Source: an uncultured Eubacteriales bacterium
GTDB lineage: Bacteria; Bacillota; Clostridia; Christensenellales; Aristaeellaceae
Direction: 5' to 3'
NCBI GenBank assembly: GCA_902774025.1
Contig: CACYGY010000028.1
Coordinates: 1-33,550 of the forward strand
DNA: 33,550 bases
The notes beneath the pieces were generated by a model. The model was not told the origin of the DNA. It made no database searches and saw nothing but the letters and a program-made list of their open reading frames with translations. The translations under genes and the position numbers were made by a program. This document shows, piece after piece, positions 15,768 through 23,550 of the stretch; position 1 is the first letter of the stretch, and every line of letters begins with the position of its first letter.

Positions 15768-17321
15768 TCATCCGTTTCCTGCAGTCAGATCACCCTGCCG
15801 GACAAACCCATATTCCCCGGTGGCCGGGAACCAGACGTGGTACCACTTGTCTCCGATGATTCCGATCACCTTCATGATGCTCCCGTTTAAGTGCCAGATA
15901 TATTGACCGGTCTGAGGTTCCCGGTAAACTTTCAGCATTTCGTCTTTGGCAGACAGCTGCGGCATGGCCGAGGTATCCAGATGCAGCGCACGGCCTGCCT
16001 GACCGAAAGCCAGATATCGTTTCATCATATATCCCCGCCGCCAGCTCTGCCAGTCGCCAAACACCACCAGCATCCAGTCGCCGTCCTGTGCGCAGATGCC
16101 CACGGGTGTCCCGGTCCAGTACTTGCCCTGTGAGCGGCTGGTACGATCTGCAAGCTCCCGCAGGTGCAGCCGGTCGGCAGGGTCTGGATTGACAACCATT
16201 GCATAACTGCCGGAATCCATTCGCACAGAGGCTTCATCCAGGCTGCGCGGCAGTGAGCTCCAGTCGATCCGGGTGATGTCGCCCCAGGGATGGTCACCAA
16301 AGAGGATAACCCGAACCGGCACCTCCGAACCGTCCCACACCGTCCGGTCGCCGAAGAACAGGAAACCTCCCGTTTCTTCCGAACCGGCGCTGTCGTCATG
16401 AATGGACTCAAGCCCTGCCTTGCCGGAAGCCAGCAGCTGAATGGTCACGCAGCGCCCGTCAATCCACAGGCTGTCGGTGAAATTCTCATAACCGAGTACT
16501 GTTCCCGCAGGAAGCGGTGTGCTCTCAATCAGTTTCACCTGTCGGTGGCTGGCATACTCGCAGATCACATACACCCGGTCGCCGTTGGGCTTTTGCATGA
16601 GAAAGTGCAGGGCATCATTTTTCAGCATGCCCCTGACGTAAGCAGAATCCGGCATCCATGCCGCAGCGGCCTCCCGGAAAAAGCGGTCCGTCCCGAACCA
16701 GGCGCCGTACTCCGGCCCCACCAGAACAGGGAAACGGGTCAGGTCGAAGTCTGCCAGATGAACGCAATCCGAAATCCAGCCTGCCGGAAGGACCTGCATA
16801 CACTGGATGCCGTTGTCGTTGTCGGTTTCATCCGAGACGGAAAAACTGCGGATGATCTCGCCGCCGTTGGCATCATCCCACAAAGTGATCCATATGTGCG
16901 TGGATTCCCCGAAACTGCTGTCAGCGTGGAACTGATCCACCGCTCCCCATGTTCCCTCCGCATCCCGGGAACTGTGATATCGAACGATCTCCTGACCGGA
17001 AAGGATATAGGTCCAGAACACGCTGTCGTCACTGTCCAGCCAGAGCTGTGGCCAGTCCATGTTCTGGATCAGCGCTGTCGGGTTATTGATCACGATCTGC
17101 CATTTGCCCTCTTTCTTTTCAAGGACAAGGAACCGTTTCACATTGTCTGTCTCCGCGAAGCAGACAGCCGTATTCCCCCATTGCGAAAGCTGTACGGGCC
17201 GGGTGATGCCTGCGTGACGGAGTGCTTCCGTGATCGGCCCTTCGTCCCCGATCCCTGCCAGTGCTGAAGCACTGAACAGGATCAGCATCATGGCAATGAC
17301 ACAGAGAATCGCTTTCTTCAT
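15768..17321 (-). CDS. Secreted protein with C-terminal SH3-like domains
   Basis: A 517-residue protein with a signal peptide (MKKAILCVIAMMLILFSASALA, cleavage likely after ALA). The long middle part (about 25-380) has repeated Trp/Asp-rich strands and is not a family I recognise; it could be a beta-propeller-like sensor or binding region. The end carries bacterial SH3-type modules: VVNPDPADRLHLRELADRTS, with GKYWTGTPVGICAQDGDWMLVVF, and a second around KVYREPQTGQYIWHLNGSIMKVIGI. Such modules bind cell-wall peptides. ATG at 17321 follows AAGGATCATCACG; an in-frame extension upstream has no signal-like start. It stands alone between mobile-element debris and the transglutaminase operon. Function unknown. 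Confidence 0.72.
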   Translation of the reverse strand: MKKAILCVIAMMLILFSASALAGIGDEGPITEALRHAGITRPVQLSQWGNTAVCFAETDNVKRFLVLEKKEGKWQIVINNPTALIQNMDWPQLWLDSDDSVFWTYILSGQEIVRYHSSRDAEGTWGAVDQFHADSSFGESTHIWITLWDDANGGEIIRSFSVSDETDNDNGIQCMQVLPAGWISDCVHLADFDLTRFPVLVGPEYGAWFGTDRFFREAAAAWMPDSAYVRGMLKNDALHFLMQKPNGDRVYVICEYASHRQVKLIESTPLPAGTVLGYENFTDSLWIDGRCVTIQLLASGKAGLESIHDDSAGSEETGGFLFFGDRTVWDGSEVPVRVILFGDHPWGDITRIDWSSLPRSLDEASVRMDSGSYAMVVNPDPADRLHLRELADRTSRSQGKYWTGTPVGICAQDGDWMLVVFGDWQSWRRGYMMKRYLAFGQAGRALHLDTSAMPQLSAKDEMLKVYREPQTGQYIWHLNGSIMKVIGIIGDKWYHVWFPATGEYGFVRQGDLTAGNG

Positions 17322-17610
17322 CGTGATGATCCTTCTTTCTGTCCTCTGCCGGTGTCCCGGTCTGCCTTCCATACATACAGACGAATGAGGCGATTCTTTT
17401 CTTTCATGAGGCACCGGTCCAATCTGCACGCATCGGAATATGTGATACAGCGGACTGCCTTGCCTGCATGGAAAGCACTTCTTATGGGATCACAGAGCAG
17501 GTCTGCGAATTCACTCCATACAATCCCGGAGGGGAAACAGAAATCCTCCCGCTGAAGGGCGAAGGTGATAAGGCTGACGGGCTTGAATGGATTCACCGCA
17601 TGAATCAAAG
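17322..17610. other. Intergenic upstream region of the SH3-domain gene
   Basis: About 290 bases upstream of the SH3-domain gene. A weak promoter-like pair (TTGGAC … AAGAAT, minus strand, about 17400-17430) may serve it. A minus-strand frame across the region shows no family pattern and is not called. Confidence 0.3.
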
Positions 17611-17611
17611 G

Positions 17612-17646
17612 AAAGGCACTGTCCGGATTCCGGCAGTGCCTTTTCG
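17612..17646 (-). terminator. Terminator of the MoxR-DUF58-transglutaminase operon
   Basis: AAAGGCACTG-T-CCGG, a 3-base loop and CCGGCAGTGCCTTTT form a strong stem with one bulge. A/T tracts on both sides let it act in either direction. It lies about 20 bases after the transglutaminase stop on the minus strand. Confidence 0.75.
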
Positions 17647-17662
17647 AGTCCGATCCGGTGGA

Positions 17663-19984
17663 TCAGAACATGGTCCTTGTCTTCATGGGGACGAACATCC
17701 GGCGCAGAATCAGGCGCAGGCGGTCCGTGGGATGCAGATGATTCTCCATCTCGCGGCACAGGGCACGGATCTCCTCCAGGTCTTCCTCAAGGGGTTCCCG
17801 GTGGCTGTAAATCAGCATGGAGGCCGTACCCAGCACCTGGCTCAGCCCGCTTCCCAGCACCCCGGAGATGTCCACTCTGCGGCCGTAGGCAACCAGCGGC
17901 TCGGCCTTTCCTCTGCTGATATGCAGGATATGCAGCAGATCCGCCATGTCCTGAAGCCACACCCGGTAGCGATCCGTGATGTCACGGGCACGCCGGGAGC
18001 GGGAATCGGGACGGGTGGCGAGATAGCGGAGTACCAGGGCGAGAATCAGCAGCAGGAGGAGGATGAGGATCCACCACAGGGGAGAAGGGGGAGCCTTTTC
18101 TTCTTCAGGCGGCGTCTCCCTCTCCGGGGTGGGCGTGGGACCCGGCTCAGACTCGTCCTGAGGCTTTTCCGTCTCCGGGGACGGGGTGGGTGTCGGACGC
18201 TCCTCCTGTGAGGGCGAGGGGGATGGCGATGGAGAAGGCGTCGGCGACAGTGTCGGAGAGGCGGACGGCGGCGGGCTTGTGGCGGCATCCGACGGGCCCG
18301 GGGTGGGCGGTGTGTCCTTTTCCTCCTCAAACCCCGGGGGGACCTGAGAGGGAGCACCGGAGGAGATTCCGGGGGTCGCGTCGAAGGTGAGCCAACCGAA
18401 CCCGTCAAAATAGACTTCTGTCCAGGCGTGTCCGCTTTCCCCCGTCACATAGGCGTAGCCTGAAGCGTCCGGCCGGGCGAGATATCCTTCCACATACCGG
18501 GCGGGGATGCCCATCATGCGGCACATGACCGTCATGGCGGAGGCAAAATAGGTGCAGTATCCCTCCCGGCTTCTGAGCAGAAAATAGGAAACGAAGTCCG
18601 TGCTCTCAGGGATGGCTTCCACGTCAAGAGAATAGCGGCAGTTGGATTTGAGCCAGCCCTGGATGGCCAGAGCGCGCTCAAAGGGGGTCGTTCTGCCCTG
18701 AACCGCGGTGCGGGCCAGATCATACAGGGATGTCTGCAGATGATCCGGCAGGACCGTGTAGGTTTTCAGAATCTGGGCGTAGCGGGCGGGATCCCCCTGA
18801 GCGGCGGCGGCCTGGATGAGGTCCCCGATGCCCTGCGTGGCGGAAGTCAGAAGCGGGGCGGTGACCGTCCAGGTGTCCCCCATGGTGAGGTCCCGGGTGA
18901 CAAAAACCTCACTGCCGATGTTGAAATAGGGGATCAGGTCGCCCCCTGCGGTGAGGTCACGGATACGCTGGGGCACAAAGATGGAGGAGGTGCTGTCGGA
19001 AACCATGCGGACGCTGATGGAATCCTCCTGAAGGAGCGGGGATGCCTGCAGGGAACCGCCGGGCAGGGACGCGTCAAAGACGGTTTTCCGGGTATCCAGC
19101 CATCGGGGACTGACCCAGAGATAGCGGCGGCCGCCGGTGGTGTCCAGCCATGCACGGCCGTTGTATTCGTTGCGGATGGACCCCCGCAGATAGACGTTCA
19201 CGGGGGTTTTCACCACCATGACGGGATTGGTGCTGGGTTCGGCTTTGCCGCCCAGCTGTCCGGGTCCCGCCGGGTAGTACCCCTCACCGGCCAGGGAAAA
19301 GACATTGCGGGGTTCCGTGAAGAAGAGATAATCCATGATCCGCTGCCGCATCTCATCCGCGGCCTTCTTCAGGGGCGGAATCTCCACACCGCCGGCGGGC
19401 ACGATGGCAAAGGACAGAAGGGTCAGGGCCAGGGCAGCGGGGATGACGGTATGCAGGCGCAGGTTCTCGTGAAGGGACAGGGAACTGACGGCAAGACAGG
19501 CCAGCACCGCCGGGAAAAGCATCCAGAGATGGCCCATGTCCTGGAACTGCCAGAGGAGCACCAGAACGAAGAAGACGCACATGAGAGAAGGAAGGATCCC
19601 GCTGGACCGGCTGCACGCGGCCATGGCGATGAGAGCGAAGAACACCGTGACCAGGATACAGGCTTCCTGCCCGAAAAGGGGCAGCGCACCGTGCACGCCG
19701 GAGGCTTCCAGGGCCATGGCACGCACCACGTCCAGCAGAGTGGAGGTCCCGCCCCCGGCAAGAAGCCAGAGGGCCAGAAGGCAGGGGGCAGCGAGGAAGA
19801 GAACCAGGCGGGAAATCCTGTGGGTGAGACTCAGGGAGACAAGGGGAATCACAAGGGCTGAAACGCCCAGCATCAGGGGGATCCAGGAGGAAAGGGACAG
19901 GACATGAAGCACCGGGAGGAGAAGTCCTGCGGTCATGAGAAAGGAGAGCAGGATGTGTTCCAGCCTCCCGCGCATTTCCTTCAA
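17663..19984 (-). CDS. Membrane-anchored transglutaminase-like protein (TgpA type)
   Basis: A 773-residue protein. The N-terminal ~200 residues contain six or more membrane helices (DUF3488-like). An extracytoplasmic transglutaminase-like core follows, with Cys477 (REGYCTYFASAM), His519 (SGHAWTEVYFDG) and Asp535 (LTFDATPG) as the triad. Then comes a Pro/Ser/Thr/Glu-rich linker (about 560-635), a further membrane helix (WWILILLLLLILALVL) and a cytoplasmic DUF4129-like tail. It likely starts at a TTG (19982-19984) with GGGAGGG seven bases upstream; an ATG three codons on is the alternative. It follows moxR and a DUF58 gene, the usual partners. Role likely in cell-envelope protein processing; substrate unknown. 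Confidence 0.87.
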   Translation of the reverse strand: MKEMRGRLEHILLSFLMTAGLLLPVLHVLSLSSWIPLMLGVSALVIPLVSLSLTHRISRLVLFLAAPCLLALWLLAGGGTSTLLDVVRAMALEASGVHGALPLFGQEACILVTVFFALIAMAACSRSSGILPSLMCVFFVLVLLWQFQDMGHLWMLFPAVLACLAVSSLSLHENLRLHTVIPAALALTLLSFAIVPAGGVEIPPLKKAADEMRQRIMDYLFFTEPRNVFSLAGEGYYPAGPGQLGGKAEPSTNPVMVVKTPVNVYLRGSIRNEYNGRAWLDTTGGRRYLWVSPRWLDTRKTVFDASLPGGSLQASPLLQEDSISVRMVSDSTSSIFVPQRIRDLTAGGDLIPYFNIGSEVFVTRDLTMGDTWTVTAPLLTSATQGIGDLIQAAAAQGDPARYAQILKTYTVLPDHLQTSLYDLARTAVQGRTTPFERALAIQGWLKSNCRYSLDVEAIPESTDFVSYFLLRSREGYCTYFASAMTVMCRMMGIPARYVEGYLARPDASGYAYVTGESGHAWTEVYFDGFGWLTFDATPGISSGAPSQVPPGFEEEKDTPPTPGPSDAATSPPPSASPTLSPTPSPSPSPSPSQEERPTPTPSPETEKPQDESEPGPTPTPERETPPEEEKAPPSPLWWILILLLLLILALVLRYLATRPDSRSRRARDITDRYRVWLQDMADLLHILHISRGKAEPLVAYGRRVDISGVLGSGLSQVLGTASMLIYSHREPLEEDLEEIRALCREMENHLHPTDRLRLILRRMFVPMKTRTMF

Positions 19985-20007
19985 GCCGTTTCCCTCCCTT
20001 CACATTT

Positions 20008-21159
20008 TCAGCTCTTCTGAGCCGGGGTGACGTAACAGACTTCACACAGGGCATTCTGAAGCCGGACAATCATGGGCTGGATTTCCGGATCCTCCGGCTG
20101 AAAGGTGATCAGGTAGAGACGCAGGGTGGGACCCATGCGCCGCATGCTGATCATCATGTCCACCAGGTTGCCTGTGAGATGGCCGGTGATGATGACCGTA
20201 CATCCGATTTTGCGCATCCGTCGGGTTTCCAGCGCCAGAACCTCCTCAAAGGGGCCGGTTTCCGGGAAATCCGCAAGACAAAGGTTTTCCAGAATCAGTG
20301 TGTCTTCCATTCGGGAGGAAAGCTCCATGGGATGGGAAGACTGGAGCGGCATGCGCACGCTGTGGTCCATGCGCTTCTCATGGAGCAGCACCGAAGCGGC
20401 AGTCTCCAGGAGAGCATCCCGGACGCGCAGACCGTTTTCCGTATCCGGGCTCAGGCGCGGGGAATCCATCAGTACCATGGCCTCCGGCAGCGTGGGCTCC
20501 TCGTAGCGGCGGACCACAAGCTCCTGCTTGCGCACGGACAGCTTCCAGTGAATTTTCTTCATGGGATCGCCGCTCTGATAGGACCGGAAATCCTCGGGAC
20601 TGGAGAGATCCTCCGTGGCCCTCTCCATGGTGCCCAGACCGCTGTCCCCGGGAGCAAACTTCAGGCTTTCCACGTCAAAGGGCAGGGGCAGAACCTGGAG
20701 ACGGGCGGTTTCCCCGCCGGGGGTGACGCGCCGGCACCAGAGTCCGGAAAGATCCGTCACCGTGCAATGGTGGACGCCGGGGCAGAGAAGGCCCACATGG
20801 GTGCCGTGGACCCGGCACTGAAGAACCTGATCCCTGCCGAACAGCACATGGCAGGTGAGCACTTCCTCCTCCACACCGGCGGAAAGACGCATGGAAAGGG
20901 TCAGAGGTGCCACCGGCAGAAAGCTCCGGGCGTGGAGTCTGACCTGCAGACCGGTGTCCTCACCCCGGCGGATCCTTGGATGCTCCAGGGCGGTTTCAAA
21001 GGTCAGGGTGCGGACACACAGATACGTGGACAGCCAGGCGTAAAGGAGCATCAGCAGAAAGAGGACGGCAGGCAGCAGAAAGACCGGACTTCCCGTGGAA
21101 AAGGCGCACAGGAGGAGGACCAGCGCGCAGAACAGGAGCCGGACACCCCGCCGGGTCAT
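20008..21159 (-). CDS. DUF58 (YeaD-like) membrane protein
   Basis: A 383-residue protein with two N-terminal membrane helices, a beta-rich external section and the DUF58 core EDFRSYQSGDPMKKIHWKLS, in which IHWK is the family hallmark; ELVVRRYEEP follows. The last 130 residues look like a von Willebrand A-type fold (AMVLMDSPRLS). DUF58 proteins accompany MoxR ATPases and are thought to be their clients or effectors. It overlaps the end of moxR by four bases (ATGA) and lies 23 bases before the transglutaminase gene, so the three form one operon. Confidence 0.9.
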   Translation of the reverse strand: MTRRGVRLLFCALVLLLCAFSTGSPVFLLPAVLFLLMLLYAWLSTYLCVRTLTFETALEHPRIRRGEDTGLQVRLHARSFLPVAPLTLSMRLSAGVEEEVLTCHVLFGRDQVLQCRVHGTHVGLLCPGVHHCTVTDLSGLWCRRVTPGGETARLQVLPLPFDVESLKFAPGDSGLGTMERATEDLSSPEDFRSYQSGDPMKKIHWKLSVRKQELVVRRYEEPTLPEAMVLMDSPRLSPDTENGLRVRDALLETAASVLLHEKRMDHSVRMPLQSSHPMELSSRMEDTLILENLCLADFPETGPFEEVLALETRRMRKIGCTVIITGHLTGNLVDMMISMRRMGPTLRLYLITFQPEDPEIQPMIVRLQNALCEVCYVTPAQKS

Positions 21160-22100
21160 ACGCGAAGCGGCACGGTGACACTGTTCATGATGGAGGTCAT
21201 GACGCGTTCAGCCGTGACGCCCTTCATCCGGGCTTCCGGATGCAGTACCAGACGATGGCAGCTCACCGGGAGGAGCATGTGCTGGACATCCTCCGGCAGC
21301 ACATAGTCCCGGCCGTCCAGGATCGCCACCGCCTGGGCGGCGTGGAGAAGCGCGATGGAGGCCCGGGTGGAAAGCCCCAGCTGAAGCGCATTGTGCCCGC
21401 GGGTACGGGAAGCGATGGTGGCCACATAGGAGCGCACCTCCGCGGAGCAGTAAACCTGGGTGACCATCTCCTGGAGGCTCAGGACGTCGGAGGCGGAACA
21501 CACAGGCGTCAGGCTGCTCAGAGGGGTTCTGGGACTGGAATAGCGCTCAAGCACGTCCATTTCCTGTTCAATGGTGGGATAGCCCATGGAGATGCGCAAC
21601 AGAAAACGGTCCACCTGTGCTTCCGGCAGGGGATAGGTGCCCACAAACTCTCCGGGGTTCTGGGTGGCCAGCACCATGAAGGGCTGGGGCAGGGGATGGG
21701 TGACCCCGTCCACGGTGACCTGGTGTTCCTCCATGACCTCCAGCAGAGCGCTCTGGGTCTTGGGGCTGGTCCGGTTGATCTCATCCGCCAGCACAATCTG
21801 GCTCATGACGGCGCCTTCCCGGAACTCCATCTGTCCCGTGTGAAAATTGACCAGCGTGAAACCCGTCACGTCAGAGGGCATCAGGTCAGGGGTGAACTGA
21901 ATACGCCTGAAGGAGCAGTCCAGTGACCGGGCCAGGGCACTGGCCATGGTGGTTTTGCCCACTCCGGGCACGTCCTCAATGAGCACGTGACCCCGGCAGA
22001 TCAGCGCGATCAGTGCCAGCTCAATGGCGTCTTCCTTGCCCACGATGACCCGGCTGACGTTGTCTTCCAGCATGGCGATCAATTGTCTTGGCTGTAACAT
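21156..22100 (-). CDS. MoxR-family AAA+ ATPase
   Basis: A 314-residue cytoplasmic AAA+ chaperone of the MoxR family. Walker A is EDVPGVGKT (42-50), Walker B with the MoxR signature is IVLADEINR (102-110), sensor 1 is VLATQNPGEFVGTYPLPEAQVDRF, and a C-terminal lid follows (STRASIALLHAAQAVAILDGRDYV). MoxR proteins remodel or activate partner proteins, usually the DUF58/vWA protein encoded next door. I chose the ATG at 22100 because AGGAGG lies six bases upstream. It is divergent from birA, and the two share an upstream region of about 90 bases. Confidence 0.93.
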   Translation of the reverse strand: MLQPRQLIAMLEDNVSRVIVGKEDAIELALIALICRGHVLIEDVPGVGKTTMASALARSLDCSFRRIQFTPDLMPSDVTGFTLVNFHTGQMEFREGAVMSQIVLADEINRTSPKTQSALLEVMEEHQVTVDGVTHPLPQPFMVLATQNPGEFVGTYPLPEAQVDRFLLRISMGYPTIEQEMDVLERYSSPRTPLSSLTPVCSASDVLSLQEMVTQVYCSAEVRSYVATIASRTRGHNALQLGLSTRASIALLHAAQAVAILDGRDYVLPEDVQHMLLPVSCHRLVLHPEARMKGVTAERVMTSIMNSVTVPLRV

Positions 22101-22130
22101 GAAATGCCTCCTGTGATGTGGGTCGGTCGC

Positions 22131-22160
22131 TTGACGGTCCGGGAAAGGCCGGCGTACAAT
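22131..22160 (+). promoter_or_regulatory. Promoter of birA-acpS
   Basis: TTGACG (22131-22136) and TACAAT (22155-22160) with an 18-base spacer, about 34 bases before the birA ATG. Both boxes are good matches. Confidence 0.68.
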
Positions 22161-22193
22161 GCGCGTGAATCTCATAAAGGAGTCGAGGCCGGG

Positions 22194-23159
22194 ATGGAAA
22201 GAGTTCTGGAAATCCTCTCACAGCGGGAAACGGTGAGCGGCGAGGAAATGTGCTGCGCCCTCAGCATGACCAGGGCGGGGGTCTGGAAGAAGATAGAAAG
22301 CCTCCGGCAGGCCGGCTGGGATATCCGGGGAGAAGGCCGGAGAGGGTACCGCCTGATTCCGGGGGACCGTCTGGAACCGGTGCTGTGGCGGAAAGACCTG
22401 CGGACCCGGTGGGCGGGCAGGGGCATCTGCCATTACCAGCGGGAAGTCACCTCCACCAACCGGATTGCCCGGCAGATGGCGCTGGAGAACGCGCCGCACG
22501 GCAGCCTGTGCCTGTGCGAGAGCCAGACGGAAGGCAGGGGCCGCATGGGCAGGAGCTGGGTCAGCCTGCCGGGAACGGGGCTCTGGCAGTCGGTGATCAT
22601 CCGTCCGCATCTTCGTCCGGACCAGGCGCCGCTCCTCACCTATTCGGCAGCCCTGGCCATGGCCAGAGGCGTGGAGCAGGCGGGGGGACCGGAGGTGAGA
22701 ATCAAGTGGCCCAATGATCTGGTGGCCGGGGGCATGAAAATCTGCGGCATCCTCAATGAGGTGAGCGCGGACCCGGACCGGATTGAATCCGTGGTGCTTG
22801 GGGTGGGTCTGAATGTGTACCGGGGCGCTGTGCCCGGGGAGCTCAGGGGACAGGCTGCTTCCCTGGAAGACTTCGGCGCGCCGCCGCTCAGAAGACGGAT
22901 TCTCCTGTGCTACCTTGCCTGTCTTGAGGAAGAGGTGGACAGACTGGAAAGGGAGGGAATGGCGGGACTGCGCGAAGCGTACCGGGAGAGAAGCTGCACC
23001 CTTGGCAGGGAAGTCCGGGTTATCGGACCGGAGAGTTTCCGGGGAACCGCGGAGGATATGGACGAAACCGGCGCGCTCCTGGTGCGCAGGGAGGACGGAC
23101 TGCTGATCCGGGTCCTGGCGGGTGACGTGTCGGTCCGGGGGGTGATGGGCTATGTCTGA
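22194..23159 (+). CDS. birA: Bifunctional biotin-[acetyl-CoA-carboxylase] ligase / biotin repressor
   Basis: A 321-residue protein. An N-terminal helix-turn-helix (about 1-55, VSGEEMCCALSMTRAGVWKKIESLRQAGW) precedes the ligase domain. The biotinyl-AMP loop is GRGRMGRSW (114-122), the KWPNDL motif is at 171-176 and the catalytic Lys is in MKICGIL. A C-terminal SH3-like domain ends the protein. It attaches biotin to the biotin carboxyl carrier protein of acetyl-CoA carboxylase, and with the HTH it may repress biotin genes. The ATG at 22194 follows AAAGGAG at 11 bases. The last eight bases overlap acpS, linking two modifiers of carrier proteins in fatty-acid synthesis. Confidence 0.95.
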   Translation: MERVLEILSQRETVSGEEMCCALSMTRAGVWKKIESLRQAGWDIRGEGRRGYRLIPGDRLEPVLWRKDLRTRWAGRGICHYQREVTSTNRIARQMALENAPHGSLCLCESQTEGRGRMGRSWVSLPGTGLWQSVIIRPHLRPDQAPLLTYSAALAMARGVEQAGGPEVRIKWPNDLVAGGMKICGILNEVSADPDRIESVVLGVGLNVYRGAVPGELRGQAASLEDFGAPPLRRRILLCYLACLEEEVDRLEREGMAGLREAYRERSCTLGREVRVIGPESFRGTAEDMDETGALLVRREDGLLIRVLAGDVSVRGVMGYV

Positions 23160-23523
23160 AATCCTGGGGCTGGGACTGGATCTGTGCGAGATTGGCCGGA
23201 TGGAGAAATGCATGGACCGGCTGTCCTTCATGAACCGCGTCTTTACGGAAGACGAGCAGGCCTACATTCACTCCAGGGGTGTCATGGCCGCTTCCTCCAT
23301 GGCGGCCATGTGGGCATGCAAGGAGGCAGCGTTCAAGGCCCTGGGCAAGGGTGTCACGACCTCCATGAAAGAGGTGGAGATTCTCCATGAGGACAACGGC
23401 AGGCCCGTGATCAGACTGCACGGCAGGGCGCTGGAAATGGCCGGGGACGGGCATATGATGGTCAGCCTGACCCATGAGGCTGGAATGGCCGCCGCGGTGT
23501 GTGTCTGGGTAAGCGGTTCGTGA
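23152..23523 (+). CDS. acpS: Holo-[acyl-carrier-protein] synthase
   Basis: A 123-residue phosphopantetheinyl transferase of the AcpS type. It transfers 4'-phosphopantetheine from CoA to the Ser of acyl carrier protein. The metal-binding Asp is in GLGLDLCEI (Asp10) and Glu58 in WACKEAAFKALG; the end MMVSLTHEAGMAAAVCVW is the usual SISHxxxxAxAxV segment. It starts inside the end of birA (8-base overlap). The TGA stop codon lies in the loop of the intrinsic terminator hairpin. Confidence 0.95.
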   Translation: MSEILGLGLDLCEIGRMEKCMDRLSFMNRVFTEDEQAYIHSRGVMAASSMAAMWACKEAAFKALGKGVTTSMKEVEILHEDNGRPVIRLHGRALEMAGDGHMMVSLTHEAGMAAAVCVWVSGS

Positions 23524-23540
23524 GAACCGCTTTTCTATTT
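23511..23540 (+). terminator. Terminator of birA-acpS
   Basis: AAGCGGTTC (23511-23519), loop GTGA, GAACCGCTT (23524-23532), then TTCTATTT. The left arm is the last coding part of acpS and its stop codon sits in the loop. The converging L,D-transpeptidase gene ends 11 bases further on. Confidence 0.82.
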
Positions 23541-23550
23541 CCGCGACTGT

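Noticed and set aside
17318..17608. 96-codon minus-strand frame ahead of the SH3-domain gene
   Set aside because: No family similarity, and it overlaps the start of the SH3-domain gene. It is left out.
18100..18350. Tandem-repeat-like GGGGTGGG/CTCCGG-rich DNA in the transglutaminase gene
   Set aside because: It is the coding sequence of a Pro/Ser/Thr/Glu-rich linker; the repetition follows from the peptide and no independent repeat unit is kept.
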